Assembly (NCBI GenBank): GCA_900555665.1
Contig: USLX01000051.1
Coordinates: 1 to 13,889 of the forward strand
Direction of reading: 5' to 3'
DNA length: 13,889 nucleotides
Origin: an uncultured Eubacteriales bacterium
GTDB lineage: Bacteria; Bacillota; Clostridia; Oscillospirales; Oscillospiraceae
A program made the position numbers and the translations under genes. The notes under the pieces are model-generated. The model did not search any database, was not told where the DNA came from, and worked only from the letters and a program-made list of their open reading frames with translations. Positions within the stretch are counted from its first letter, which is position 1. Each line of letters opens with the position of its first letter. Shown one piece after another: positions 6,165-12,792 of the stretch.

Positions 6165-7496
6165 ATGTATCGGGATCTGACCCGCGGGAGCATCACAAAG
6201 GGCTTGCTTTTGTTTGCACTGCCAATGATCGCGGGAAATTTGCTGCAGCAGTTCTATAATATCGCCGACACGCTGATCGTCGGCCAGGTGCTGGGGAAAA
6301 ACGCGCTGGCGGCCGTCGGCTCGGCCTATACGCTCATGACATTTCTGACGTCAATCTTCCTGGGGCTCTCGATGGGCGCGGGGGCGCTGTTTTCCATCGC
6401 GTTGGGCCGGAAGGAGCCGGAGCGGCTGCGTCAGGCCGTGGCGCACGCGCTGGGGCTCATCCTGGCGGTGACGCTGGTGCTGAATGTGGCCGTATACGCC
6501 GGGCTGGACCTGATCTTGCGCTTTTTGCAGATCCCATCGGAGATCTACGGGCAGATGCGCGGCTATCTTGTGATCATTTTTGCGGGCCTGATTGCCTCAT
6601 CGCTCTATAATTTCTTTGCCTGCCTCCTGCGCGCGGCTGGCAACTCGGTCGCGCCGCTCTGGTTTTTGGGCGCGGCGGCGCTTTTAAACATCGGGCTCGA
6701 TCTCCTGTTTGTCCTGGTCTTCCACTGGGGCGTCGCAGGCGCGGCCGCGGCAACGGTGTTTGCGCAGTATGTGTCGGGTGTCGGGCTGTGGCTCTATGCC
6801 CGGGCGCGCTGCCGGGAGCTTCTGCCCCGGCGCGAAGACTGGCGCTTTGACCGGGCAGTGCTGCGCGAGATTCTGGACCTGTCGCTTCTGACCTGCGCGC
6901 AGCAATCGGCCATGAATTTCGGCATCCTGCTCATCCAGCGCCTGGTCGACAGCTTCGGCCCGGTGACCATGGCCGCGTTTGCCGCCGCCGTGAAGATCGA
7001 CTCGTTCGCCTACCTGCCCGTACAGGACTTCGGCAACGCCTTCTCCACCTTCGTGGCGCAAAACTTCGGCGCGGCGCAGCCGGAGCGCTTACGCCGGGGC
7101 TTCCGGCAGGCTGTGGCCGTCAGCGTGGGCTTTTCCGCGCTGATCTCGCTGCTCGTGTGCCTGTTCGCCGGCAGTCTGATGCGGATTTTCGTGCAGGCGG
7201 GCGAAACGGCGGTGATCGCCGCAGGCGTGCGCTATCTGCGGATCGAGGGGAGCTGCTATGCGGGCATCGGATGTCTGTTTTTGCTCTACGGCTTCTACCG
7301 CGCCGTCAAGCGCCCCGGCATGAGCGTCGTCCTGACGGTCATTTCCCTGGGCGTGCGCGTGGCGCTGGCCTATCTGCTCGCCGGCCCGGTGGGCGAGGTC
7401 GGCATCTGGGCCGCCATCCCGATCGGCTGGGCGCTGGCCGATCTGACCGGCTTCGCCTACTATTTCCGCCGCCGCTCCATCCTCCTGTCCGAATAA
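6165..7496 (+). CDS. MATE-family multidrug/toxin efflux transporter
   Basis: An inner-membrane antiporter of the MATE (MOP) superfamily, 443 residues with about twelve hydrophobic segments in two MatE halves, the standard length. The N-terminus has the family pattern GLLLFALPMIAGNLLQQFYN followed by IADTLIVGQVLG, and the second half repeats it with LSLLTCAQQSAMNFGILL and VDSFG. Such proteins export cationic drugs or metabolites using a Na+ or H+ gradient; this branch is DinF/NorM-like and common in Clostridia. The start is fixed by AGAGGGGGG 5 nt upstream and a good promoter. It diverges from the Lrp/AsnC regulator with a shared operator-like region, so it is probably repressed or activated by that protein in response to its substrate. 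The neighbouring thioesterase and acetyltransferase-fold genes suggest the cargo may be an acyl- or acetyl-modified small molecule, which is inference. Confidence 0.92.
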   Translation: MYRDLTRGSITKGLLLFALPMIAGNLLQQFYNIADTLIVGQVLGKNALAAVGSAYTLMTFLTSIFLGLSMGAGALFSIALGRKEPERLRQAVAHALGLILAVTLVLNVAVYAGLDLILRFLQIPSEIYGQMRGYLVIIFAGLIASSLYNFFACLLRAAGNSVAPLWFLGAAALLNIGLDLLFVLVFHWGVAGAAAATVFAQYVSGVGLWLYARARCRELLPRREDWRFDRAVLREILDLSLLTCAQQSAMNFGILLIQRLVDSFGPVTMAAFAAAVKIDSFAYLPVQDFGNAFSTFVAQNFGAAQPERLRRGFRQAVAVSVGFSALISLLVCLFAGSLMRIFVQAGETAVIAAGVRYLRIEGSCYAGIGCLFLLYGFYRAVKRPGMSVVLTVISLGVRVALAYLLAGPVGEVGIWAAIPIGWALADLTGFAYYFRRRSILLSE

Positions 7497-7498
7497 AC

Positions 7499-7600
7499 GC
7501 TCCCCACAGACTGGGGGAGAGCCCCGCCGCAGCGGACAAAGGCTCCCCCCTTCAGGGGGGAGCTGTCACGGCAAAGCCGTGACTGAGAGGGGGGCTGTCC
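7499..7600 (+). repeat. Intergenic hairpin repeat (copy B) after the MATE gene
   Basis: A chain of dyads: CTCCCC/GGGGGAG at about 7500-7519, a perfect 9-bp GCTCCCCCC (7542-7550)/GGGGGGAGC (7555-7563) around TTCA, then a perfect 7-bp TCACGGC (7566-7572)/GCCGTGA (7576-7582) around AAA, followed by CTGAGAGGGG. The same ordered parts occur in copies A (about 90-190) and C (13101-13214), all in the same orientation. There is no T-run, so it is not an ordinary terminator of the MATE gene. I see nothing recognisable at 7601-7690. Confidence 0.65.
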
Positions 7601-7699
7601 CGGTGCGCCCGAAGGGCCGGATGAGGGCCCGGATGCACGAAAATCTTCCTTCGCACGAACCCCCGTCCCACCATCCCCATCTTATCCTGATATTCCATT

Positions 7700-7851
7700 A
7701 AAAACTTTCATTCATGGAATGGAAGTTTTTCATAGGAAGATCATTCTGAGACGAGATTCCGTGATTTTATCAAAATCACGGAATCGGTTACGCCAAAGGC
7801 GGAACCTTTCTGATGAAAGAATTGAATCAGAAAATAGTATGAAAAGTCTCA
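7700..7851 (+). ncRNA. Candidate structured element: tandem hairpins within a closing helix
   Basis: An AT-rich stretch unlike its GC-rich surroundings, with successive dyads. H1 has a 14-bp stem with one G-T pair (7700-7713 and 7717-7730). H2 is a perfect 14-bp stem (7755-7768 and 7772-7785) with a 3-nt loop. H3 has 9 positions with one mismatch (7786-7794 and 7798-7806) around AAA. H4 is a perfect 8-bp stem (7807-7814 and 7826-7833). H2, H3 and H4 abut with no spare base, and TGAGAC (7747-7752) can pair with GTCTCA (7846-7851) to enclose them as a multibranch junction. A strong terminator hairpin follows at once. No coding frame fits. It could be a small RNA transcribed rightward, an untranslated element, or a MITE remnant; all pairings are palindromic, so strand is uncertain. 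I recognise no known RNA family. Confidence 0.35.
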
Positions 7852-7883
7852 AAGGGGCGCGGCCCATCCGGCCGCGCCCCTTT
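7851..7883 (-). terminator. Strong terminator hairpin ending the SPFH/zinc-ribbon/TPM operon
   Basis: A perfect 14-bp stem, AAAGGGGCGCGGCC (7851-7864) with its complement (7870-7883), has a 5-nt loop. It lies 18 nt past the TPM stop codon. T residues flank it on both strands: TTT then GAGACTTTTC on minus, TTT then GATTTGT on plus. It is probably bidirectional, so it would also end any rightward transcript of the hairpin region before it. Confidence 0.7.
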
Positions 7884-7901
7884 GATTTGTATTGTAATCT
7901 C

Positions 7902-8756
7902 TCAGAACGAGCCGCTCCGTCCGGAGCCGCCGCCGCCCGAGCAGGCCGAGCTTCCGCCGTCTCCGCCGCTGGAGGAGGACTCGGTCTCGATCTTCGTGCG
8001 TGTCTCGGTGGTGTGTGTATACTGGTCGCGGCTGGCCGTCAGATTCAGGCTGCCTGCGACATACGCGCTGGCATGCGTCCCTTTGCGGACGGATTTCATC
8101 TTCGCCTTCAAAATCAGACACACGATCATCGCGATCACCGCAGAGATGCCCGCGCAGACCAAAATCGTGGTTCCAATGCCGCCGTCGCCCGCTCCGCTCG
8201 ATTCGTCCGAGCCCTCCGCCGAAGAATCGTCCCTGCGAACGGGGTCGCCCGCCTCGGCTCTGGCCAGATATTCGTCGCAGACCTCGAGATAATCCTCGAA
8301 GCCGTCGTACCAGTCGTCGTCCCGGAAATCGTCGAGGAATTCCTCCTCCATCAATTCCTGTCCGTAGGCGTCAAAGGCATATTCCGCCTTCGGCCCATAG
8401 AAGAACGTGGCATACTTCCGGTTCGACATGCTCAGCATCAGGATCACGCCGTCCCGATCCTCACCCTCGCCCAGCGTATACCCGTGATAAAACTGATACG
8501 CCGTTTCGTAGGGATCATCATAGTATTCCGAATAGTCCTCGAGGATCAGCAGATAAACCCCGACACCATACTGCGCGGAAATCTCCTCCGCCCGCTCCTC
8601 CAGCGACTGATCCTCGTCGCTCGTCAGAAGTCCTACGGTGTCCGTGATATTCCAGAGCTGCGGCCCGGTCGTATCCGCCTCCTCCGCAAAGGCAGTGCAG
8701 CACAGCCCCAGCAGGAGCAGCGCGGCCAGCACGATACAGGCAAGTCTTCGTTTCAT
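7902..8756 (-). CDS. TPM-domain protein, secreted and membrane-anchored (YdjH-like)
   Basis: A 284-residue protein. It has a signal peptide (1-24, ending AFA before EE), an extracytoplasmic TPM domain (about 36-165, with RDGVILMLSMSNRKYATFFYG and the acidic DDDWYDGFEDYL), an acidic linker, a membrane segment (about 194-217), and a Ser/Gly-rich tail ending GGGGSGRSGSF. TPM domains occur in plant thylakoid TLP18.3 and bacterial YgcG/YdjH; some are acid phosphatases and others act in membrane-complex maintenance. ATG 8756 is preferred because AGGAGG lies 8 nt upstream; GTG 8765 would overlap that site. It starts 13 nt after the zinc-ribbon gene and is the last gene of the operon. By domain content it matches YdjH of the B. 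subtilis pspA-ydjGHI operon, suggesting an envelope-stress role. Confidence 0.88.
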   Translation of the reverse strand: MKRRLACIVLAALLLLGLCCTAFAEEADTTGPQLWNITDTVGLLTSDEDQSLEERAEEISAQYGVGVYLLILEDYSEYYDDPYETAYQFYHGYTLGEGEDRDGVILMLSMSNRKYATFFYGPKAEYAFDAYGQELMEEEFLDDFRDDDWYDGFEDYLEVCDEYLARAEAGDPVRRDDSSAEGSDESSGAGDGGIGTTILVCAGISAVIAMIVCLILKAKMKSVRKGTHASAYVAGSLNLTASRDQYTHTTETRTKIETESSSSGGDGGSSACSGGGGSGRSGSF

Positions 8757-8769
8757 TCCGTCCACCTCC

Positions 8770-9900
8770 TCACGCCAGCAGGAAAAATGCCGTGAGGGCT
8801 GCCGTCAGCACGCCGGTGATGATCCCGAACGTCGCCCAGAACCTCCCCCAACTCGTCGGCAGATCGCCGACCAGCTTCCCGGTCTGTCCGTTCATTGCAA
8901 ACAGATAGTTTTTGTCCTTCCATTTCGTCGACAGCAGCCAAACCGGAAGCAGCGCATAATGTACCTTGCCGCGCCGGAGCTTCACGTCCTGATTCTCCAC
9001 AAAGCACCCGTCGTAGCCGACCACCGTGCCCCGCATGGCGTCCACCAGCGTGTTTTCGCAGCGCATGTTGGCGCGGGCTTGGCTGTCTTCGATGCTGACA
9101 TCGTATTGATCCGCGAGGAATCCGGGCAAGTAGGCCGTGGAGAAGGACTTCAGCGCGCTGTAATCAAAGGGCTCGATGGAGTCCATATAATCGTCCGGCA
9201 TCTTGCTGGAGGCGTCAACCGGAACCTTTTCAAAGGCCAGCGACCCTTCGCGGTAGACATCGAAATGCTCCGTCCGCGTCACCTCATAGTCTCCCTCGCG
9301 GTGCGTGTGCGAGCGCGAGGCCTTGTAGTTGGCCCAACCCTCGGCCTCACCGTCAAACATCCAGAACGGGACATAGACGCCCTTGATCTCCTCCACATGA
9401 TTTCCGGCCGTAAAGGCCTTCGGCAGGAAGGGCTTCCCCTTGTAGTGCGCCTTCAGCGCCGCGACGGCGTCCTCTTTTGCCAGCTTGAACGGCAAAACAT
9501 ACTCCGGCTTCAGCGCCCCGGCGAACTTTCCCGGCACAACCGTCGGATTCCCGCAGTACGGGCAGCTGGTCGCCGCCGTCGTCTCCTCGCAAATCAGCTC
9601 CGCGCCGCACGACGGGCAGGAATACGCCCGCATCCCATCCGCGTCATCGCCCCAATCGTCGCTCATCTCCGATACGTCCCAGCCGTCTCCGTCGGCTTCC
9701 TGCCGCTTTGCCGTCTGCTTTTGTTCTTCCTTTTGCTGCGTCTCGGCCGCCTTCGCCTCTTTTTCCGCGTAGAGCGCCTCGATCTCGGCGACATCGTAGG
9801 TCGAGCCGCAGTAATCGCATTCCAGCTTCCCCGACGCGCCGACAAAATGCAGCGGCCCGGTACACGCCGGACACTGGTAATTGGTCACCTGTGTAGGCAT
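8770..9900 (-). CDS. Double zinc-ribbon protein with C-terminal membrane anchor (YdjG-like)
   Basis: A 376-residue protein with two Cys4 zinc ribbons of TFIIB/YdjG type: C10/C13 with C28/C31, and C95/C98 with C113/C116. A highly charged Glu/Lys/Gln-rich stretch (about 38-75, possibly helical) separates them. A mixed domain of about 230 residues follows, with VYVPFWMFDGEAEGWA (175-190) and ALLPVWLLSTKWKDKNYLFAMNG, typical of proteins annotated as TFIIB-type zinc ribbon-containing. The protein ends in one hydrophobic segment (about 353-376). The start is ATG 9900 with AAAGGAG 7 nt upstream; the frame extends further but only into the preceding gene. It is the middle gene of the operon. Its counterpart YdjG helps anchor a membrane stress complex in B. 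subtilis. Its molecular activity is unknown; zinc binding is inferred from the Cys pairs. Confidence 0.83.
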   Translation of the reverse strand: MPTQVTNYQCPACTGPLHFVGASGKLECDYCGSTYDVAEIEALYAEKEAKAAETQQKEEQKQTAKRQEADGDGWDVSEMSDDWGDDADGMRAYSCPSCGAELICEETTAATSCPYCGNPTVVPGKFAGALKPEYVLPFKLAKEDAVAALKAHYKGKPFLPKAFTAGNHVEEIKGVYVPFWMFDGEAEGWANYKASRSHTHREGDYEVTRTEHFDVYREGSLAFEKVPVDASSKMPDDYMDSIEPFDYSALKSFSTAYLPGFLADQYDVSIEDSQARANMRCENTLVDAMRGTVVGYDGCFVENQDVKLRRGKVHYALLPVWLLSTKWKDKNYLFAMNGQTGKLVGDLPTSWGRFWATFGIITGVLTAALTAFFLLA

Positions 9901-9932
9901 CGCGCTTCTCCTTTCCCTCGCCGTGCTTCCGG

Positions 9933-11231
9933 TCAGGCGAACGGCTTGCCGCACTCGGGGCAGAATTTCGGCCGCTGGCCCTCCGGGGCCTCCCAGCCGC
10001 AGCCCGCGCACTTCACCGGGCCCGTGGGCTTCGGCTTGCCGCACTCGGCACAGAACTTCCCCTTATTTGCTGCGCCGCAGGAGCAAATCCAGCTGTCGTC
10101 CGCCGGCTTCGGGCTGCCGCATTCGCCGCAGAATTTTCCCGTGTTGCCCGTTTTGCCGCACTTGCACGTCCAGCCGGCTGCCGGCGCTGCGGGAGCTGCC
10201 GGTGCTGGCTGCTGTTGCTGCTGTGCGCCCATTTGGTAAAGATTCTGGGCGTTCACGCCGCCCATCTGTCCCGCCATGTTCATGCCCATGAACGCCATCG
10301 CGGGGCCTGCACCCTGATTGGACGCGGCCGACTGCATGGCGGCCGCCTGTGCGCCGACGAGGTGCGCTGCCGCCCGCGTCGGGTCCATGAAGGCCGCGTT
10401 GCGCTGCATCTCCTTGAGCATCTGCTCGTCTTCCTCGCTCGCCTTGACGCTGGATACGCCGAACGAGACGATTTCCAGACCACGCAGATTACGCCACTTG
10501 CCAGACAGCACTTCATTCAGTGCGTCGGCCAGCTCCATCGTGTGACCGGGAAGCGCGGAATAGCGGATGCCCATATCGGAAATCTTCGCAAACGCGGGCT
10601 GAAGCGCGGTCAGCAGTTCGGTCTTGAGCTGGCCATCCAGCCGGTCACGCGTGTAATCCTCGCCCACGTTGCCGCAGACGTTCGTATAGAACAGGATCGG
10701 GTCGCAGATGCGGTAGCTGTATTCACCGAAGCAGCGGATGGCAATGTCGATGTCGATGCCCGCTCTCTGGTCGACCACGCGGAACGGCACCGGGCTCGGC
10801 GTGCCATACTTGTTGCCGATGAGCTCTTTGGTATTAAAATAGTACACGCGCTGATCCTTGGGCGGTTCGCCGCCAAACGTGAATCGCTTGCCAATGTTCT
10901 TGAACGTGTCGAGGATGCTCGTGCCAAGCTGGCCGGAGAAAATAGACGGCTCGGTCGAGGAATCGTAGACGAACTCGCCCGGCTCCGCGCAGAGCTCCGT
11001 GACCTTGCCCTGATCGACGATGATCATGCACTGGCCGTCAGCCACCGCGACGACGGAGCCGTTGGAGATGATGTTCTCGCTGCCCTTGTAGTTACTGCTG
11101 CGCCCGGAAACGCGGTGCAGGCCCTTGACGGCCATCACGTTCTCCGGAATGGATTCACAGTAAAAATACTCTTTCCACTGATCGGCCATCACGCCGCCAG
11201 CCGCGCCCAATGCTGCTTTTATGAGTCCCAT
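9933..11231 (-). CDS. SPFH/Band-7 protein with three C-terminal zinc ribbons (YdjI-like)
   Basis: A 432-residue protein. It begins MGLIKAALGAAGG then DQWKEYFYCESIP, the recognisable start of the YdjI / 'virion core protein' branch of the SPFH superfamily. The SPFH domain spans about 20-280 and includes VPFRVVDQRAGIDIDIAIRC and GEYSYRICDP. An Ala/Met-rich helix and a Gln-then-Ala/Pro linker (about 338-353) follow. Three zinc ribbons end the chain: CKC...CGEC (about 354-373), CSC...CAEC (381-395) and CAGC...CPEC (403-430). SPFH proteins form oligomeric membrane scaffolds; YdjI localises with PspA in B. subtilis. ATG 11231 is chosen for AAAGGAG 9 nt upstream and the family N-terminus. It is the first gene of the operon, 32 nt before the next, and has an ECF-like promoter upstream. 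The triple-ribbon tail is notable. Confidence 0.88.
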   Translation of the reverse strand: MGLIKAALGAAGGVMADQWKEYFYCESIPENVMAVKGLHRVSGRSSNYKGSENIISNGSVVAVADGQCMIIVDQGKVTELCAEPGEFVYDSSTEPSIFSGQLGTSILDTFKNIGKRFTFGGEPPKDQRVYYFNTKELIGNKYGTPSPVPFRVVDQRAGIDIDIAIRCFGEYSYRICDPILFYTNVCGNVGEDYTRDRLDGQLKTELLTALQPAFAKISDMGIRYSALPGHTMELADALNEVLSGKWRNLRGLEIVSFGVSSVKASEEDEQMLKEMQRNAAFMDPTRAAAHLVGAQAAAMQSAASNQGAGPAMAFMGMNMAGQMGGVNAQNLYQMGAQQQQQPAPAAPAAPAAGWTCKCGKTGNTGKFCGECGSPKPADDSWICSCGAANKGKFCAECGKPKPTGPVKCAGCGWEAPEGQRPKFCPECGKPFA

Positions 11232-11265
11232 TGCTATGTACTCCTTTTCTTCATGATATCTCTCT

Positions 11266-11291
11266 GACGCGGCACAGAGTTCGTTTGTTCC
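11266..11291 (-). promoter_or_regulatory. Candidate ECF-sigma promoter of the SPFH operon
   Basis: On the minus strand GGAACA (11286-11291) is followed after exactly 16 nt by CGTC (11266-11269). This matches the general layout of ECF promoters such as sigma-W or sigma-M types (GAAAC or GAAC, N16, CGTA/CGTC). The start point would be near 11258, about 27 nt before ATG 11231 and just before the AAAGGAG site. A TATCAT box at 11252-11257 has no acceptable -35. In B. subtilis the related operon is controlled by sigma-W. The assignment here is pattern-based inference. Confidence 0.4.
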
Positions 11292-11323
11292 CCGCCGCGC
11301 TTTTTCCCGGTCTTCGCATCTTG

Positions 11324-11366
11324 AAAAAAGCCTCCTGCACGGGCTTTGTTCCTGCACAGGAGGCTT
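11324..11366 (-). terminator. Rho-independent terminator of the cytidylate-kinase-like gene
   Basis: On the minus strand a 10-bp stem AAGCCTCCTG (11366-11357) pairs with CAGGAGGCTT (11337-11328), with CAGG/CCTG-type pairing possible in the 19-nt interior. The stem runs directly into a run of T residues (11329-11324). It lies about 34 nt past the stop codon at 11400 and separates this gene from the SPFH operon's own promoter. Confidence 0.85.
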
Positions 11367-11399
11367 GCTCTGGTATATCTTCCGCAAGCAAAGCGCGGC

Positions 11400-12008
11400 T
11401 TACGGCATTTCGGCGATATCGCAGACGATATCCACGCATTTTTTCACACCGAGCGCGCCGCTGTCGAGGCAGACGTCATAGTTGTCGGCCTCGCCCCAGT
11501 TGCGGTTGGTATAGTGCTTATAATAGACCTTTCTCTTGCTGTCCTTCTCCTGAAGGCGCTTTTCCATGGGCTGCTTTGTCTCACCGTAGCGCTCGAGCAC
11601 ACGGGCCGCGCGGTGGACTTTGTCAGCATGGATGAAGACGTGCAGGCAGTCCGGCCGGTCTTTCAGGATAAAATCGGCACACCGGCCCACGATCACGCAG
11701 GGCCCCTTATCGGCCAGGTCGCGGATGACATTCGTCTGGCAGACGTAAAGCTTGTCCGATACCGACATCGTATCAATCAGGCCCATGGGATGCGCAGATA
11801 CGGCAATATTAAACAAAAAGCTGCTCGTCACCGTGGCATATTCGCCGATTTCTTCGATGAACTCATGTGAAAACCCGCTCTCCTTGGCGACCTGGTCGAC
11901 AAGTTCCTTGTCGTAGTAGGGAATTCCAAGGCGTCGGGCGACTTCCTTGCCGATGGTGCGGCCGCCGCTGCCAAACTGACGGCTGATCGTGATAACTTTA
12001 TTGGTCAT
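11400..12008 (-). CDS. Cytidylate kinase-like family P-loop protein
   Basis: A 202-residue protein of the cytidylate kinase-like family (the Cytidylate_kin2 type), a nucleoside-monophosphate-kinase fold distinct from housekeeping Cmk. The N-terminus ITISRQFGSGGRTIGKEVA holds a P-loop GGRTIGK (15-21) with Glu where Walker A usually has Ser/Thr. It continues with LGIPYYDKELVDQVAKESG and later VIVGRCADFIL (about 105-115), where NMP kinases bind the substrate. Then come HADKVHRAARVLERYG, a lid-like arginine region, and YYKHYTNRNWG with YDVCLDSG. The substrate is unproven. ATG 12008 follows GGGGGAG by 5 nt; the frame extending to 12254 crosses the promoter and lacks family sequence. It is a single-gene unit with its own promoter and terminator. 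Confidence 0.88.
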   Translation of the reverse strand: MTNKVITISRQFGSGGRTIGKEVARRLGIPYYDKELVDQVAKESGFSHEFIEEIGEYATVTSSFLFNIAVSAHPMGLIDTMSVSDKLYVCQTNVIRDLADKGPCVIVGRCADFILKDRPDCLHVFIHADKVHRAARVLERYGETKQPMEKRLQEKDSKRKVYYKHYTNRNWGEADNYDVCLDSGALGVKKCVDIVCDIAEMP

Positions 12009-12036
12009 GTGGACTCCCCCTTTTCTTGGTAAGTCC

Positions 12037-12065
12037 ATTATACTCCAAATCCGCCGGAAAGACAA
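12037..12065 (-). promoter_or_regulatory. Sigma-A promoter of the cytidylate-kinase-like gene
   Basis: On the minus strand TTGTCT (12060-12065) and a perfect TATAAT (12037-12042) are spaced by 17 nt. The start point would be about 22 nt before ATG 12008, with GGGGGAG between. Its position shows that the frame continuing upstream of 12008 is not coding. Confidence 0.7.
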
Positions 12066-12108
12066 CGAAAAATTTTCCGTCTCCCCTTGCCAACTGGCGC
12101 TTGCGGCT

Positions 12109-12540
12109 TCACAGATAGCGCCGCAGCTCGTTGGACAGCTGCTCCTCCGCGTCGATGAGCTGTCCGGCGAGGGCGCGGGCATGGACGCTGGCGGCCGGGA
12201 ACTGGTTTTGATAGCGCGTGAGGGACTTGACCCCCATGTTGCAGCCATCGACAATGAGGTCGGCTACCGTCGCGTCGCCCGGGCGGACGGTCAGCTTCCA
12301 GTTCGTCTTCAGCCAGGCCATCGACTGCGCGACGGGATTGGCCGCCTTGCCTGCCTGTCCCTGCGCACGGAGCAGGCTGCGCGTCTCACCGCCGACGCGG
12401 TCGTGAAATGCGCGGCTCTCGGTCAGTGCGTGCCGCAGCGCGGGGTTCTCCACTCCGTCCAATACCTGGTCGATGGCGGCAAGGGCCATATTGGCCCCGG
12501 CGGAGCACTCCTGCAAGAGGGAGATCGTATCGCTGTTCAT
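12109..12540 (-). CDS. Conserved 143-aa protein, predicted helical (DUF2383/ferritin-like type)
   Basis: A 143-residue protein without signal peptide or membrane segment, nearly all predicted helix: MNSDTISLLQECSAGANMALAAIDQVLDGVENPALRHAL and so on, then WLKTNWKLTV, a central DGCNMGVKSLTRYQNQ (about 103-118) and a terminal EEQLSNELRRYL. I recognise this pattern as a small protein common in Oscillospiraceae, usually left hypothetical or placed near the DUF2383 ferritin-like four-helix family. I cannot see a convincing metal-binding set of Glu/His, so I do not assign iron binding. ATG 12540 follows AAGGAGG by 8 nt; the open frame to 13011 runs antisense to the next two genes and is not real. 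It diverges from the DUF3006-like gene across an 81-nt region. Confidence 0.8.
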   Translation of the reverse strand: MNSDTISLLQECSAGANMALAAIDQVLDGVENPALRHALTESRAFHDRVGGETRSLLRAQGQAGKAANPVAQSMAWLKTNWKLTVRPGDATVADLIVDGCNMGVKSLTRYQNQFPAASVHARALAGQLIDAEEQLSNELRRYL

Positions 12541-12592
12541 AAAAAATGCCTCCTTTTGCAAATAGCATGTGTAAAAAGAGACGGATCTATGA

Positions 12593-12598
12593 TATACT
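12593..12598 (+). promoter_or_regulatory. Possible -10 box of the DUF3006-like/Dabb pair
   Basis: TATACT lies 23 nt upstream of ATG 12622, with TGTAAA (12570-12575) at 17-nt spacing as a weak -35. The 81-nt divergent region (12541-12621) must also hold the promoter of the 143-aa gene, for which I find no clear pair of boxes. A TATCAT read on the minus strand overlaps this -10. Confidence 0.35.
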
Positions 12599-12621
12599 TG
12601 CAGGGAAAGGGGGCGCCGGAA

Positions 12622-12780
12622 ATGAGCTTTGAGCGAACCGTAAAAGAAATCCGCGGCGATTATGCCGTGCTCGTCGGGCAGAGCGGCGTAGAAACCGAGG
12701 TGGCGCTGGCCCTGCTGCCGGACGGCGTGTGCGAAGGCATGGTGCTCGTCTGTGAAAATTTCGAATACCGCATCAAATAA
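12622..12780 (+). CDS. Small DUF3006-like protein (52 aa)
   Basis: A 52-residue protein, too short to stand out in an ORF list but convincing in context. AAAGGGGG lies upstream of ATG 12622, and the next gene starts 12 nt after its stop. The sequence MSFERTVKEIRGDYAVLVG, then ETEVALALLPDGVCEGMVLVC, resembles the DUF3006 pattern (xxIxRxEGDYAVLE, VxxxLLPxxxxEGDVL), a small beta-barrel-like domain of unknown function often encoded beside secreted nucleases. No such nuclease is present here. It forms a two-gene unit with the Dabb protein. The in-frame extension to 11989 runs antisense to other genes and is rejected. Confidence 0.7.
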   Translation: MSFERTVKEIRGDYAVLVGQSGVETEVALALLPDGVCEGMVLVCENFEYRIK

Positions 12781-12792
12781 GGAGGAACCGCT

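Noticed and set aside
8638..10239. 533-aa plus-strand open frame across the zinc-ribbon and SPFH genes
   Set aside because: It lies antisense to two well-supported genes, shows Arg/Pro/His-rich low-complexity composition and has no start signal.
11989..12621. N-terminal extension of the small plus-strand gene and of the 143-aa gene's frame
   Set aside because: The extensions run through a clear promoter and antisense to known genes; good ribosome binding sites mark the shorter starts.
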